Shown here in pieces: positions 24,035-35,815 of a stretch of DNA of 64,000 nucleotides. The notes beneath the pieces were generated by a model, which did no database searches, was not told the DNA's origin, and saw only the letters and a list, made by a program, of their open reading frames with translations. The translations under genes were made by a program, and so were the position numbers. The stretch comes from Liolophura sinensis. Its lineage: Eukaryota > Mollusca > Polyplacophora > Chitonida > Chitonidae. Position 1 is the first letter of the stretch. Every line of letters begins with the position of its first letter. The stretch covers positions 14,805,717-14,869,716 of the forward strand of contig NC_088305.1 in NCBI RefSeq assembly GCF_032854445.1, in the 5' to 3' direction.

Positions 24035-26776
24035 TTCCTCCCTCACGCCAAGTGTACATCCACGCACTAAAAACGTGTTACTAATGGGTCAACATGCTTT
24101 TCATTTCATTCCGTCCCACGCTAATAATTCCATCTCATCGTTCTCACTTGTTCCACCTGAGGCGTACAGTGTCACCGAGTGCATGCCACACTGCGCGTAA
24201 AATTAACCAGGAAATGCACCTTAATTCATAAGAGTAATAACCACTAATAGGTAGTTAGCTCTAGCTGAAATCCTAAGTGTGACGAGCACACCTTTCTGTC
24301 ATGTCACGTGGGTAACAGAAGCCACATATAAGTGTATCCTGTCTTACTCGGATTAACTTTGATCTATCTTACAGATTAGGTGCGCAGCAATTTGCCGCTC
24401 AACAATTTCCGACGGATGCGTTTTTGGCGCCATTTGGTGCTACCTGTTCTCAGCAATGAGATAGTGCGCCTTTTTGCAGTCTTTTATGTTTAAATACATA
24501 CACGTAGCCATAGAGACACGAGCAATGTGATCCTCAGCTCATGACTGACTGATCAGAAGAGACCTAAGTTCAAACAGGCCTCAGTCTGAGAGAGCACCAG
24601 ATACGTCTTGCAGCTTCCACCAATCTGTTATTAAATATATGCTCACATATAAAACCTCCGTAAAAACCAAGTAACGAAGAATGCATGAACCTCACGTCTG
24701 TTTGCCTGTTATATCTTAAATCAAGAAAGAAATTGTGCGTTGATATACACGTAATTTTTCTTACAATTTACACATGCATCTATTGTAATATTGTATTTAC
24801 CTTTCCAGGCCCAGTAGCAACTAAATTGTAATCAATGATTGTTGACATCGAGGTACAGACGTCACATTAAGATAAGCAGATGAAACAGAGTGGGACTGAA
24901 ATTTCGGAAGTTTAATACCTAGCAGAACGAGGATGATAACTGATGTCCTGAGAGTGTTTGGGACGTCGGACAAATACTGTGATCGTGTTTCAGAGATAGT
25001 GCATGAGACTTCCAGCTTCCTGTTGACATAATCCTGTGACAAGTATACCAATCATTTCGTGACGTTCGTTAACATCTGGCTTGGCATACTGTTGTCTTTT
25101 AAACTAAACCGGTTAATGTTTGCAACGGCTTGCGTTAGATTTTCATCTCACGAGATATAAAACGGGCAGATCAGAGTTTCCGCGGATTTAAATAATTGTC
25201 ACGTGATAAGAGTGACACATGGTTCATATCTCGACGTATCCCGATGTTTTTGGCACTTTTTCTTTCAATTTCAAGAAATTTTATGCACTGTTGCTTTTGT
25301 GACCGAGAATAGTTTTAACAGTAAGTTTGTTGAGAATGATTACGGGAACATCAACGTAAACATTTTTGACTTACTTTGACGCAAACCTTTCTCGGCAAAA
25401 GGGCTGAAATCTAGTCGAAGTATACCGTTTTACGTGGAAATGCTCAGAAGTTCGTGCAAACCAGTCAAGGCAGCACAAGTCGTCACATCAAATCGGCACA
25501 GGAACTTCTGGCGGGTATTTTACAGATGGAATATTTACCAACTATGATTCACGAGAGTTTGAGTTAACTGTACTGATGTATATATAGCGTCAATTTCACT
25601 CTTAGACATAGAGATTTGTACCATATGATGGTCCATGGAAATAGAAATAATCAGCATCGGGCTAGTTTGTAATGTTACACAGTTGGTGATCCTTGACAGA
25701 TACTTGCATATTCATATGCGAATCAATCAATTCCAGAAATTTGTAATGATGGGGAGTGAGGTATGGAATAAAGATCATGGTAGAGATCTGCAGATTATGT
25801 GTCTCTCTTTTATCAGCTCTCCACTTCCACTACTTATCCTAAACATGTGCCTCTGCTAAATTTGATGACTAATTAATGTTTCATCGGGCGCGTGACTGTG
25901 AGCTCGCAACGTGATTGGTGGTCACACCTACATTTAATGTTTTAAATGTTCTCGGGTCAAACTGATGTAATTTCTCGCGCAGCTTTGAGTTAATAAATAT
26001 CGTAAATCTGAGAATCAAATATAACGTTAACCACGATGAGAAGTTAGGGGGATAATCATCAAGCCCATTTTCAAAAATGACCTGATGTAAGAAATAACAT
26101 AAAAATAGTAAAGAAATTTTGTAACATTTAAGAAAAAGAAGCAGTTATCAGTTTCGAATGATGCATGGAAGTTCGTCGATATTCCAGGGATGAAATGGTA
26201 TTCGGATTTCAAACTGGTAATTCCCACGAATGCTTCAACAGCCCTCGGTTAAGTGGAATAATTTACAATAATTAAACAGTCCTCAACGCTCCCTTCATAT
26301 TTGTCACTGCTATAAACATACATTATTATGTGTTGCACATATTATGTAAATGTTTACCTTTTACAGTAACCATTTTATATTTATAAGATGAATTAAGGCA
26401 TTTATTACTTGAAATGGTACTGTTTTACATTGCAATAGTAACAACCAGTAAACCTTTACACCTTCAGGTACTGTATATCCCACTCTTCACCCAAACAGCA
26501 GTATAAAGCACACAGTATGTCATGGGCTATACATTTGGAGCGTTGTTAAGAATTTACATGCACTCTAATTACCTTGTCGGTTGGCACGTGTCATCACTCC
26601 TGTATTATACAGGACTGCAGTATACAGAGCGTAAATTGTCACGCGTGATCAGTGAAACCCCGCCTCTGCTCAAATTACCTCGGTTATGGCTTTATTCTGA
26701 CTGTTCATGTAAATGCTGAAATAATAGCGACATTGGCAGAATTGCGTAAAAGAATTGCAGTGTTGTCTTTTGCGTC
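24035..26776. other. Non-coding stretch, weak exon-like signals only
   Basis: No gene is recognised. At 24374 a plausible plus-strand acceptor (TTTGATCTATCTTACAG) precedes a 27-codon frame rich in Gln, Ala and Phe that ends in TGA at 24457-24459. On the minus strand near 24799-24846 a 16-codon frame starting with ATG ends at a GTAAAT donor. Both are too short to call. Confidence 0.35.
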
Positions 26777-27023
26777 CATTACTGCGATCCCCAAATTATG
26801 ATGGCAGTTCTCACATTACTGCGATCCCCAAATTATGATGGCAGTTCTCACATTATTGCGATCCCCAAATTATGATGACAGTTCTCGCATTACTGCGATC
26901 CCCAAATTATGATGGCAGTTCTCACATTATTGCGATCCACAAATTATGATGGCAGTTCTCACATTATTGCGATCCACAAATTATGATGGCAGTTCTCACA
27001 TTACTACGATCCACAAATTATTA
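26777..27023. repeat. 37-bp tandem array, six full copies plus a partial copy
   Basis: The unit is CATTACTGCGATCCCCAAAT followed by TATGATGGCAGTTCTCA. Copies start at 26777, 26814, 26851, 26888, 26925 and 26962, with a partial copy at 26999. The CCCC to CCAC change is confined to the last three copies, which suggests local unit-to-unit spread. Confidence 0.95.
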
Positions 27024-28847
27024 AAATTCGTCGCCGTTGCGGTTGAATACAGATAGTCCGATATCATTAATCACAAGCCTGGGTCACGTCTGTCTAGATT
27101 GGTCATGTCCCAGCATTCCCAGATTTAGGCCTTCATGCCCCTTCACAATCCAGAAGATTCTAGACACCAAAGTTATCGTTGACTCATCCAAACTAATAGT
27201 CAATATTCGGCTTTCAGTTGGCGAAGTGCTGTGTCTCTTCCTTGATTTTAAATCCACACTTCCAGGCTTTCATTCTCCAACTAACCAATCGAAAATCAAT
27301 ACAGGATTTGATTTGGTAGTCAATTGAATTTTCATCATGTATGGAATAATTTGACAAAATCTGCAAAATTTATACAGATATTCTTTAAACCAATGGGAGT
27401 CAATGGGAAGTAAACCGATGGCCAATTAAAACCCATCACGTTTATATCTTCCCAGCCAGTGGAAATCGGTACAGCAAGCTTTAAGGGTTATTAACAGTTT
27501 GCTATATAGAATAACCCAGACGTCAAATAAAAATCAATAGAGACAAATCCGATAATTCCAGTCCACTAGGAAATCACCACAGGATAATCCTTGTGCCAAC
27601 CAGGATACAGTTCCATTAAGGACGTGTGTGTACCATGTAAAATGGTGCCAGAGAGATTCCCCGTCCACACAGACCGCTAATACAACAGTGTGCCAAAACA
27701 CAACTAATGAGAATATAGGAGAATTTTCGACATATATCCATGTTCGGACCAACTTAAAACGGAAGAGGGCTTTGTCAAAATATATCGTTCTTCGGTCTTG
27801 TGAACAACTATATTTTGGAAAATTTGAAGCTTTAAAGAAGAACAATGGAGCTTTCCATCATTGAATTGGGTGTTTCCCAGACAAGCAACGAAAGCCTTTA
27901 ACTTGCAAAATCTCCCATACCACACATTAAAGAGAACATTTAATAATGTGACTTTCAGTAAAACACACACATACACACACAGGAATTATAAACCAATAAA
28001 ACTTTGTCCCGCAATGGCTCCCCATATGGAAAAGAACACATATTGCTATACTTAGCGTATAACCGCAAATTGACTACAGCGAATATGGCAAAAAAATTTG
28101 ATCAAATGATTTTGGCGAGAGACGTGAAGTTTGGCGAAGTCTTAATCATCGACTGATATACGTAATCTCAGACCCTCATCAACGCCATTGGAATGGAGCA
28201 AAAAGGTCTCCGGTGACCCGAATTTATAGCTGAGCTTTTGGCATCCCGTGGTTCTTCCAGGAAGAGATGCCAAATTCCGAAAACCTTGAAGATAAAAAAA
28301 AGACAGGCTGTATTCCTTGGATGCCCCCTTCCCAACTCCCGCGACGTCTTACTGCTTATTTCTATTCGGCGTCAAGGGGAAACTTCGTCCTCAACGACTT
28401 GATGAAATAGGATCAAGGCAAGTCTTTTTATCGCACACAGGGACTACTTTACATCGGCGGCATAGGATTGCCAGCTAAGTGACAAACCATTCCCAAAACG
28501 TTGATTCGGCCCATTGATTTCTCCTTGAATGTTATCTTGTGTGTCGTTTATCTAAAGCAGGCTTCATCCGTACAGACGGCACGGAAGTCCTTAAACGGAG
28601 GTCGTAGAGATTTGGTCGTCAGGCGCGTAGGGATATTTGTTCAAAGGTTTATAAACAGAGCCTGATCTGAAAGCACGTCCAACAGACAAAGAGCCTGCGA
28701 TTTTCTTTCAACTATTACAATAGCACCAGATGTATGGTTGAGTTTACCGTCGAGAAAGTAACTTTATAATAGACACCCAAACTGCGTCATTGCAGGATAA
28801 AATAAAAACACTACTCTCTAAAAACTCCCTGGTACGTCAAACCTTAC
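27024..28847. other. Non-coding stretch, no gene recognised
   Basis: Several overlapping open frames of about 80-100 codons occur on both strands between 27037 and 28055. None shows motifs, and the overlaps on both strands argue for chance. 28140-28700 is somewhat GC-richer with nothing identifiable. Confidence 0.4.
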
Positions 28848-28935
28848 CTTTGTAGCCGTGTTTAAGTCTATAACTTCTCCATTGATCATGCCGTCGACAG
28901 AGGATACCACGTTTTCTGTGACAAAGCCAATTCTT
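28848..28935 (-). CDS. Candidate internal exon of an unrecognised protein
   Basis: On the minus strand an open frame runs from 28976 to 28848 and meets a good donor (ACAAAG|GTAAGG). Its distal part reads ENVVSSVDGMINGEVIDLNT, which is balanced and non-repetitive, unlike most frames here. Two acceptors are possible: after CTTTGTCACAG (exon 28848-28915, 68 nt) or after CCTTGTTTAG (exon 28848-28935, 88 nt). Neither has a strong pyrimidine tract. The frame stays open nine codons past the donor. I do not recognise the protein and no partner exon in compatible phase was confirmed. Confidence 0.28.
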
Positions 28936-28982
28936 CTAAACAAGGCCACGTATTTGGATACGTAGTGTTTATAAAGCCATTA

Positions 28983-29106
28983 ATAGTGGTTTAATATCGA
29001 TGCTGCATAGCATCGCGTTGGTTACATGAGAAAGTGGTGCCGGCCTCTGTCTCACTATGACAAAATTATCTGCAATGGTTTTCAAAAAAGCATCCTTCTG
29101 TCTGAT
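28983..29106. other. Short unique spacer
   Basis: Nothing identifiable between the exon candidate and the next SINE tail. Confidence 0.4.
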
Positions 29107-29195
29107 CTCCTACCACCATAATGCTGGCGGCGGTGAAATAAGTGAAATATTCTTGAGTACGGGGTAAAACGCCTATTAAATAAATAAAAAAAAAT
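29107..29195 (+). mobile_element. SINE 3' tail fragment
   Basis: The segment reads CCACCATAATGCTGGCGGCG, AAGTGAAATATTCTTGAGTA and GTAAAACGCC, then an AATAAATAAAA tail. It is a strongly 5'-truncated copy of the common SINE, plus orientation. Confidence 0.85.
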
Positions 29196-32100
29196 TTAAA
29201 AACACACTGGGCGTGACTCTTGTCTTAAATTGGCAATGGCTGTATAGGAGTAATTTTAAGTTTGAAAGGTTATGGTTTTATCGATGAATACGTCTTTGTG
29301 CCGGCGATTTTAATCAGTTTCACAAAAAACTGTTACAAATTATTTTGGTTTTCTAGATGCACTTGGGTTTATATATCCAAGGTTGGCAATAATAATGATA
29401 CTTTATCGGATGCCAGGTAGTACTATTTGTATAGTGATAAGGGAAGTGGGGAAATATCCCCTTTTACGAGGTATCACGCGAAAGAAACTGTCCAAACAAC
29501 ATTCTCCACTTTTCTCAGTAACTCGGTATTGCTCCACTGAATATGATATCCCTAGAATCAGTTAGAATAGTTAACTGAAGTCTAATTGGAAAATTCCCCA
29601 AGTAAAGAGTTATCTCACATGTGCCTGACAAAATAATATTACGATGTTTCAGTGGGAATGGTCTTTCAATGCATGAAAAGCTAGTAGGCGTAGGTTGCCC
29701 ATTTTATTCATTGCTCATTTTTTTGATCTTTCAAAAAAGCATTTTAAAAATAACTTTTACGAATAAATTTCTCTGACCCAAATGAGGTTTAAATCTGGAT
29801 GAACCTATAAATCAAAGGTACATATCCTCGTGTGTCAGAAACTTTAAACTGACAAGGAGTCAGAAATCAGGAGTCAGCGTTAATGTTCTGCCCTAATAAC
29901 ACGCCATAATGGTGTGATCACTTGAAAGAAGAGAAACAGGGCCGTAGTTGGTCACAGTTTTTCTCTATGCGATCGCCTCGGCTTTCCAAGAAGTGTAGCC
30001 TGTAATCAGGACTGTAAACCACTGTTTGACGACATGAACATACCTTCGGGCAGCCATCTAAGCCTCGGGCCTAGCAAAAATGAATATTATATTCAATATA
30101 TGTTTTTCCGTTCTTGGCCAGGATGTCTACCACTCCAAACCTATTTGCTGGTTCAGAGCAAAGTTTCAGCAGGTAAATATCCGCCAGTTTAACACTGCAA
30201 TTATCCCAGGACTGTGTTTTTGTTAAATGTATGTTACCTTGTTATTTTCACGCGTTACCTCGTCGTTGACAAGAAGGGAAAGATACAATATAACAAGGTG
30301 TGTCTGTGATTTCACAGAATTTCAGAGACATTTAACATCGCATTACGACTTACCGGACCCCATCCTCTGTCCAACTGCAACGAGAGCATAATGTTGAGAA
30401 AGGCGCAAAACATGAAGTAAATCAAATAGGAATAATGGGCAAAGGTATGTGTAACGACGGGTAAATCACGTGCATTGCCCAAAAAAACAGATAAAATGTC
30501 AGTGTTTTTACCAACAATCACCACCATGACATTATCCAGTGATTTAACTGTCATATTCAACAAGCTTAAAAACAAACTGCGAGTTGAACAAAATCGCTTG
30601 AAATTAGTGTAGTATTTCTAACAACAGGTAAGGTACTTTAAATAGCCCCTTTTCGTTTCTGTGTTTTCTTTTTTTTTTCGTTTGGTTGTTTACACCGTGC
30701 TATACTGTGTACCATATGTTTATATCATCAATGTATAGTCTAGTTGTGTACAACTAATAATATCATTTCAACACGTTATATCAAAATAATGGAGTCTTTA
30801 CAAAATTATTAAGTCCAATTGTTAATCGTGAACGAAAACAAGGGCACACAAATCCCTAAACGCGATCGATCATTCACTCCTACGCCGAAACAGTCATATA
30901 TATATATATTTTTTTTTTCAAAACGACAAGAGAATAAACATCGCTGTGTACGCAGGCCCGTCAATGGGTAATAGGTGGGCATTTCTCTCATGGTGTCTTC
31001 ATATCTTCCCCAGCCAGTCGAACCTTCTCGCGTGCTAAAAGCTTCTTCGTTGTACAAGAGCAGTATGTTGTCAATTTAACACGCGTGCTCGGGGAAAGTA
31101 AGTCATTCGTTTTTCCTCGGAGGTGTATTGTCAAACGAAAGGCGAAAATAGACTGATTCTGAATTCCTGAACAGCACCTAAGGGTTTCTCCGAACAGTGC
31201 AAAAGCATTAATAAAACTCAGTAGATGAATCCTTCACGGATTATATCGGATGTCCGCAAAGCGAAATGACTTCTTGGAATGTAGTGAGAAAAATGCGTAA
31301 AAATGAATTCTTGAAATAACTGACACATTAAGGCATATAAAAGACTGTCATTTATTGACGTTGTCATTTTCTTTCATATTTGAATTTTACTCAGTGCAGA
31401 TTCGTGAAATGTATTAATCCCTTAGAATGTGAGTTCTACTCCCAACGCTTGGTGTGGCAGGGGGAGATTAACGTTGACATTTAAAAGTAATCCGCGCATT
31501 GTGCAGCGCCTGTTCATCGGGCTTTCTAATCATTTGTGGCATTCTCTATGATGCCAGATACTAAGGCAACGTTACAAGGATTCTAATCCATACATTGTTC
31601 AAACTCAAACTACGAGTCATTTTAATCCTTCCCCTGTTGTACAGAAGTCTTTCGGGTTTGGTTGATTTTTCATTCCCTGTACATATTTTTTCATCTGCAC
31701 GAGATCAGCTTTATACATGGGTGTGTCAACAATCTGGTGGAATTGCCTTTCCTGTCATGCGCAACACGGTCCCTTGTCAGCTAGACTTCTTAATGGTACA
31801 GAAAGACGTAGGGATAGGCTAGTAAAAACGACCCTTTAAAAGAAAACATTGTACCAAATGTATACATGCAGCGATCAAGTATCCCATCTAAAGTATATAA
31901 AAATAGGGATTTTTTGTAAGGTTGCTTTTCGAGATCTTACAGTTCAAATTAATGAAAAAAGTACACAATGAGGGAACTGATGGGATCCCAAAGATACCAA
32001 ATTAACCAAGCACGCGCGATAAGCCGAGGAGGCACCTGTTTCCGCAGATATCAAACGGACATTTGTTTGCCTTTTGGCAATATGTGCTTGAAGTGACGCG

Positions 32101-32790
32101 GTATTGTGTTTCCGGTTTCTGTAACATTGCGTATCCCATAGCCTAGTACTGCATCGTTTGATACTTCAGAATTTCCATAATAAAAGTTGATTTATAGTCA
32201 AAAAGCACATAAAAAATGACTGCGGCCGTGCAGGTGTGTTTTCACCCGTCTTCTGAAATAACTAAGGTTACCTTGTTATTTTCTATCTTGTTTCGACACG
32301 ATTCAAGTCTAGGTCGGTTTCGCAATTCTAGGTTACGTATATTTACGAGTGATAAATTCAGTGGTTTTGATTCATTTCTTGCAAACTGTTAGTCCTATTT
32401 CCTTTCCATGGAGCTTCTCCGTCCAACCGATAAACAGATGCATGCCTTCGAGATATATTTGTTAATCTCTTACTTTTACGCTGTATTTAAGCTGCCGGTT
32501 GTAGGTAAGGCCGCCATCAAGCCAGCTACAGTCGTATTCAAACATTATTAAACTATAATCAGTCACTAAGAAAGTAAAATACACACCCTAGACCCCCATA
32601 TTTCTGAAACCAAAATTTACTATTCAAACCAGAGGCACAAAACAATTGTCTCAATTGCATTTTTACCTTGACTGAAGAGCTTTAAGTTTAATGTCGCCTC
32701 TGGTCAGGATAAAGAGGAATGGGACAAAACTATGACAGGGCCAGGACATTAAAGGCACAGGCCTATCAAGTAACCTAAAGAAACGTGACA
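29196..32790. other. Non-coding stretch with one weak exon-like signal
   Basis: At 30354 on the minus strand a hydrophobic open frame (about 100 codons, with a stretch like YLIYFMFCAFLNIMLSL) meets a strong donor (GTCCG|GTAAGT). A pyrimidine-rich acceptor-like site just before it (CTCTCGTTGCAG) would make a 21-nt exon. I cannot decide between these or call a gene. The phrase TTACCTTGTTATTTTC occurs at both 30236 and 32267. The remainder is unique AT-rich sequence. Confidence 0.35.
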
Positions 32791-32856
32791 TTTATTTCCT
32801 GTCCTAAATCAGTTGAGCACTGTTGAGTTTGTCTTGCTTTTTGTGCCGCTATCATT
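32791..32856 (-). CDS. Possible terminal exon with polyadenylation signal
   Basis: On the minus strand a pyrimidine-rich acceptor (TTGGTTGTCTTCTCCACTTG, then AGTACAG) is followed from 32856 by 15 codons reading NDSGTKSKTNSTVLN. TGA is at 32809-32811 and AATAAA at 32791-32796, 12 nt further on. It would join in phase 0 to one of the two readings of the exon at 33571-33696. The exon is short and Ser/Thr/Asn-rich, so chance is possible. Confidence 0.25.
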
Positions 32857-33265
32857 CTGTACTCAAGTGGAGAAGACAACCAAAAAAAAAATAAATGGAA
32901 TGAAAAACTGCCACGCAGAGGAAAGATGAAGTGAACATCCCAAACATACAATGCGCATACCCTAAAGATGCATCCGGATGTCTATTCAACGAAGTTACCG
33001 AGTACCGGAAGTGCAAGCCGTGGCAATAAAATACAATGGACGACACCACCATTCTATTTTTCTACACATCAATATGGCGTAATTGCATACTCCTACAAAT
33101 GAAAACATGAGAAGTGTTTTATAACTTATAAAACATTTTCGCAACGCTTCGATTCCCAAAGCTCACCCACGGGTGTACAAATATTTTGCAAAAACAAATT
33201 CTGGAGAAAAGCCTTACTGAGACATCTGTACACTTTAAGACACTTTAGAGTTCAAAAAATCATTT

Positions 33266-33512
33266 CACAAAGATGATTGTGTTGGTAGTATCGATGATGG
33301 CTGACCAATAAAGGAAGCCACAAACATATGATCATCAATTCCAATCGACAGTATCGAGGATAATTGGCTGACGATTAAAACCAAAATAAAGGTGATGACT
33401 GGATCGGCTATATCGATTATGATTGCCTGAGAATGAAAAGAATTCAAATGTTGATGACTTTAATCGGCAGAAATGATCATGAGTATCTAGTCAACAATAA
33501 AATGATAAACCT
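33266..33512. repeat. Degenerate tandem repeat, about four units of about 60 bp
   Basis: Phrases of the form TGATGA, AATCGGCAGTATCGA, GATTGGCTGAC, AATAAA recur in order four times. The units are heavily diverged, so the array is old. It lies just 3' (in minus-strand terms) of the candidate exon at 33571-33696 and contains an ATTAAA that could mimic a polyadenylation signal. Confidence 0.6.
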
Positions 33513-33570
33513 TGAAAATGGCTAATGTACAAAAGCACAAGGAAAGTCTTCCCAGTCCCAGTCAACTCAC

Positions 33571-33696
33571 TTTGCTTAGCGTTCTTTTAGTTCCGAAAAT
33601 AGACTTGAGCACAACAAACTTGGCATTGATAAGGAGCGAGAATTTTCCGTTGTGTAGCAGTCTGTAGGGGTGTCTGTCGGGGCGGGCCGCATGTCC
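33571..33696 (-). CDS. Candidate C-terminal or penultimate exon of a membrane protein
   Basis: A strong minus-strand acceptor (CGTTTTCCCCTCCTACACAG) opens a 126-nt exon that ends at a GTGAGT donor. Two frames are open. In the frame compatible with the upstream candidate exon (34164-34348, which leaves two bases), the sequence reads DMRPAPTDTPTDCYTTENSR and stops at TAA, 33576-33578. It looks like a Ser/Thr/Pro-rich cytoplasmic tail. In phase 0 it is open throughout, reading GHAARPDRHPYRLLHNGKFS onward for 42 codons to the donor, and could join the possible terminal exon at 32856. I favour an exon here but cannot choose the frame. The GC content is above its surroundings. No family is recognised. 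Confidence 0.4.
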
Positions 33697-34163
33697 CTGT
33701 GTAGGAGGGGAAAACGGCAACGTGACAAAAACATTAAACCAGGACCTACAGCTCATCAATAAACAGTGACAATAGGCCGCAAATTTAATCAAACCGCTTT
33801 TAGAACTCTGGATAACGAATGATAAAATCATTTAGAGTGCAAAAAAGTGACAGAGACACTTTTTTTCTGTATGAGATAGGCTAGCTACCCTGGTCCGGAA
33901 ACTCTTCTCAGAATATCATACCATCGATGTTTTGTTGGTAGACTAAGCATCACCAAAACCTGGCCCCTTTGCATTGGTTTCGTGTTATTGATTATTAAAT
34001 GTGATGACTGCACAGCCTTTTGAGCAATTCATGACCAGTGAAGCCTAAGAAATACAATTAACATCACTAAGTATATATTTAATTCTGGTTAACTCATGGT
34101 GCTATGGGGCGTATAAAACGCTAGTGTTAAAGCCTTTAAATGAAAAGTTAGAATAGTACTGAC

Positions 34164-34348
34164 CAGAATCTGCGCGTCAACCAGTAAGGATGCTTCGGGT
34201 CAATAACCGCAAGGCCAATTCCCAAAACGACGTATAACACAATTACCAAAGAACTAAGAAAGTATATAAAGTACGAAAATAGGGTTGAATTATACAAAGA
34301 GAAGCGGTCAACAGTTTTAAATGAAGTAGGAACGTTGCAAGGTATATT
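34164..34348 (-). CDS. Candidate exon encoding a transmembrane helix
   Basis: On the minus strand the frame reads NIPCNVPTSFKTVDRFSLYN, then a hydrophobic segment (FSYFIYFLSSLVIVLYVVLG), then IGLAVIDPKHPYWLTRRFW. That is a polar stretch, one clear membrane helix of about 22-25 residues, and a positively charged boundary. The acceptor is after CAGTCGCCTAG (34349). A better pyrimidine-rich acceptor (TATACTTTCTTAG) would shorten the exon to 34164-34253. The donor is TTCTG|GTCAGT, leaving two bases that are completed by the G of the exon at 33696 to give Trp. The membrane-then-tail order is coherent. It could be any single- or multi-pass protein, and I recognise none. Confidence 0.4.
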
Positions 34349-34529
34349 CTAGGCGACTGAGTTAAATCAGTATTCAAATCGTGCACCACTGTAGAAAATC
34401 AGCCGTCGATAACAAAATATGCATCTCACTTGCGCTTTGGTTGCAACTGTCCATATAAATAAGTGGCGATCTAATTCAACATGATGAATATACATCCTCT
34501 AGCCCAGGGCTTAGGGGAATTAAACGCAT

Positions 34530-35815
34530 TCAGGGAGCAGAGTGCCAGAGATGCTGAACCGTGCATCCATATTTACTTACGAGAGAATTATACTCATTTT
34601 AAAACTTAAGAAACTTGGAGTGAAGTTTGATGGAATAACCTTGACACACTAGTTTTTGCAATAATAACTTGTGACCTTGATTGAAATTGAAACACGCAGG
34701 ATCTAAGAAATGCTACAAAGCTAGATATGTACACACCATATGCAGGACCCTTCGGTATATTGTTGTCCAAGTAAGGATAATTTACAATGTCAAGATTGAA
34801 ACTATCCCTCTTGTCGTAAAGTCTGCGAGAGAGGAAACCGCTTTGCCTTTTGCACACATATAGGTCTAGGTAAGATGTACCATCTGGAGAGTCTGTGGTT
34901 TCCTTTAAATCCAGCGAAGGTGGATAAATATCTTTCACAGTCTTTGCTGTATATGGATTGTTTAAAGCCAGCAGATCATCAATATACCGTTTAGTGAATC
35001 AGAAAGATCGGGCCTAGTGCGGGTTACTCCTTACTAGTTTCTGCAGATAGTTGTATTCATATGAGAACAGGTATAGGTCCGTCAAAAGAGGGGCATAATT
35101 TGTACATATTCGTAATACCTATCCACTGTTGACATATGGTTCCCCCAGTTTCACATAGATGTTATTAATGAGAAATTCAAGGCTGAAGAAGGAGTTGTTG
35201 CCTTTGACGTTAATGTAGCAGGAATTGTAGTATAGAGAGTGAAGAAATCCCAAGTGGACATGTCCTTATACTGTACGTGTATTGCAGCGTCTAGTTCTTT
35301 AATGAGACGTTTTGAGTTTTTAAGGATCCACATATAGTTGACGCCTGATTTTTTTCCAGTTGCATAAAAGTACATTTCCAAAATGCCTGTACTTGTTGTA
35401 GTGCCTTCGTTAAGAGAGTAGATACAAGTTTGGTGGTACAGTTTGTCGATCCCACAATAAAGCGAGTTTTGTGTGGAGATTTACGCATTTCTGGAATTCA
35501 GTAAAGTTGCAGTATATCGGTGTGACGGGAAAGTACGGATACACTCCTCTGTTTGAGAAAGGACGGACGTTTTTTAAATAGTTCCTCCGGAGTATTGGTC
35601 GTTTTGGAATACGTTGATGTTGCGGCAGTTGATGTTGTAGTATTAAGCTCCTCCACAAGAAGCTGGTAGTAATAATTCTTGCAGACAAATATTACATTAT
35701 TTGAAGCTTTGTCCGCAGAAACAATAACGTATTTTCTATGAAGGTCATCAAGTACATTTCGCACGGTAGAATCCTTGAGAACTTTTTTTTGGCTGTCGCA
35801 TGACCATTATAGTAT
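34530..35815 (-). pseudogene. Decayed reverse transcriptase, probably Penelope-like element
   Basis: Minus-strand fragments fall in the order of a known RT family. They are RKYVIVSADKASNNVIFVCK (about 35740-35680), RFIVGSTNCTTK (about 35460-35425), GVNYMWILKNSKRLI (about 35345-35300), TLYTTIP (about 35240-35220), APLLTDLYLFSYE (about 35085), the catalytic YIDD at 34975-34986, TSYLDLYVCKRQSG, then YDKRDSFNLDIVNYPYLDNN. The end, EYNSLVSKYG, stops near 34530. The reading frame shifts several times. TAG (35014-35016) and TGA (34999-35001) interrupt it just before YIDD, and a further frame change and stop follow near the 3' end. I see no GIY-YIG endonuclease or terminal repeats. It cannot make a working protein. 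The clade assignment is from memory of similar metazoan proteins and is less certain than the RT call. Confidence 0.85.

Noticed and set aside
23738-24067. 109-codon minus-strand frame with GC-rich codons
   Set aside because: It is composed of the two SINE copies.
24375-24459. 27-codon plus-strand frame after an acceptor-like site, rich in Gln/Ala/Phe
   Set aside because: Too short, another frame is equally open, and no partner exon or polyadenylation signal was found.
30312-30575. Hydrophobic 87-codon minus-strand frame ending at a strong GTAAGT donor
   Set aside because: The only good acceptor would leave a 21-nt exon. The hydrophobic part may be just the pyrimidine tract read as codons.
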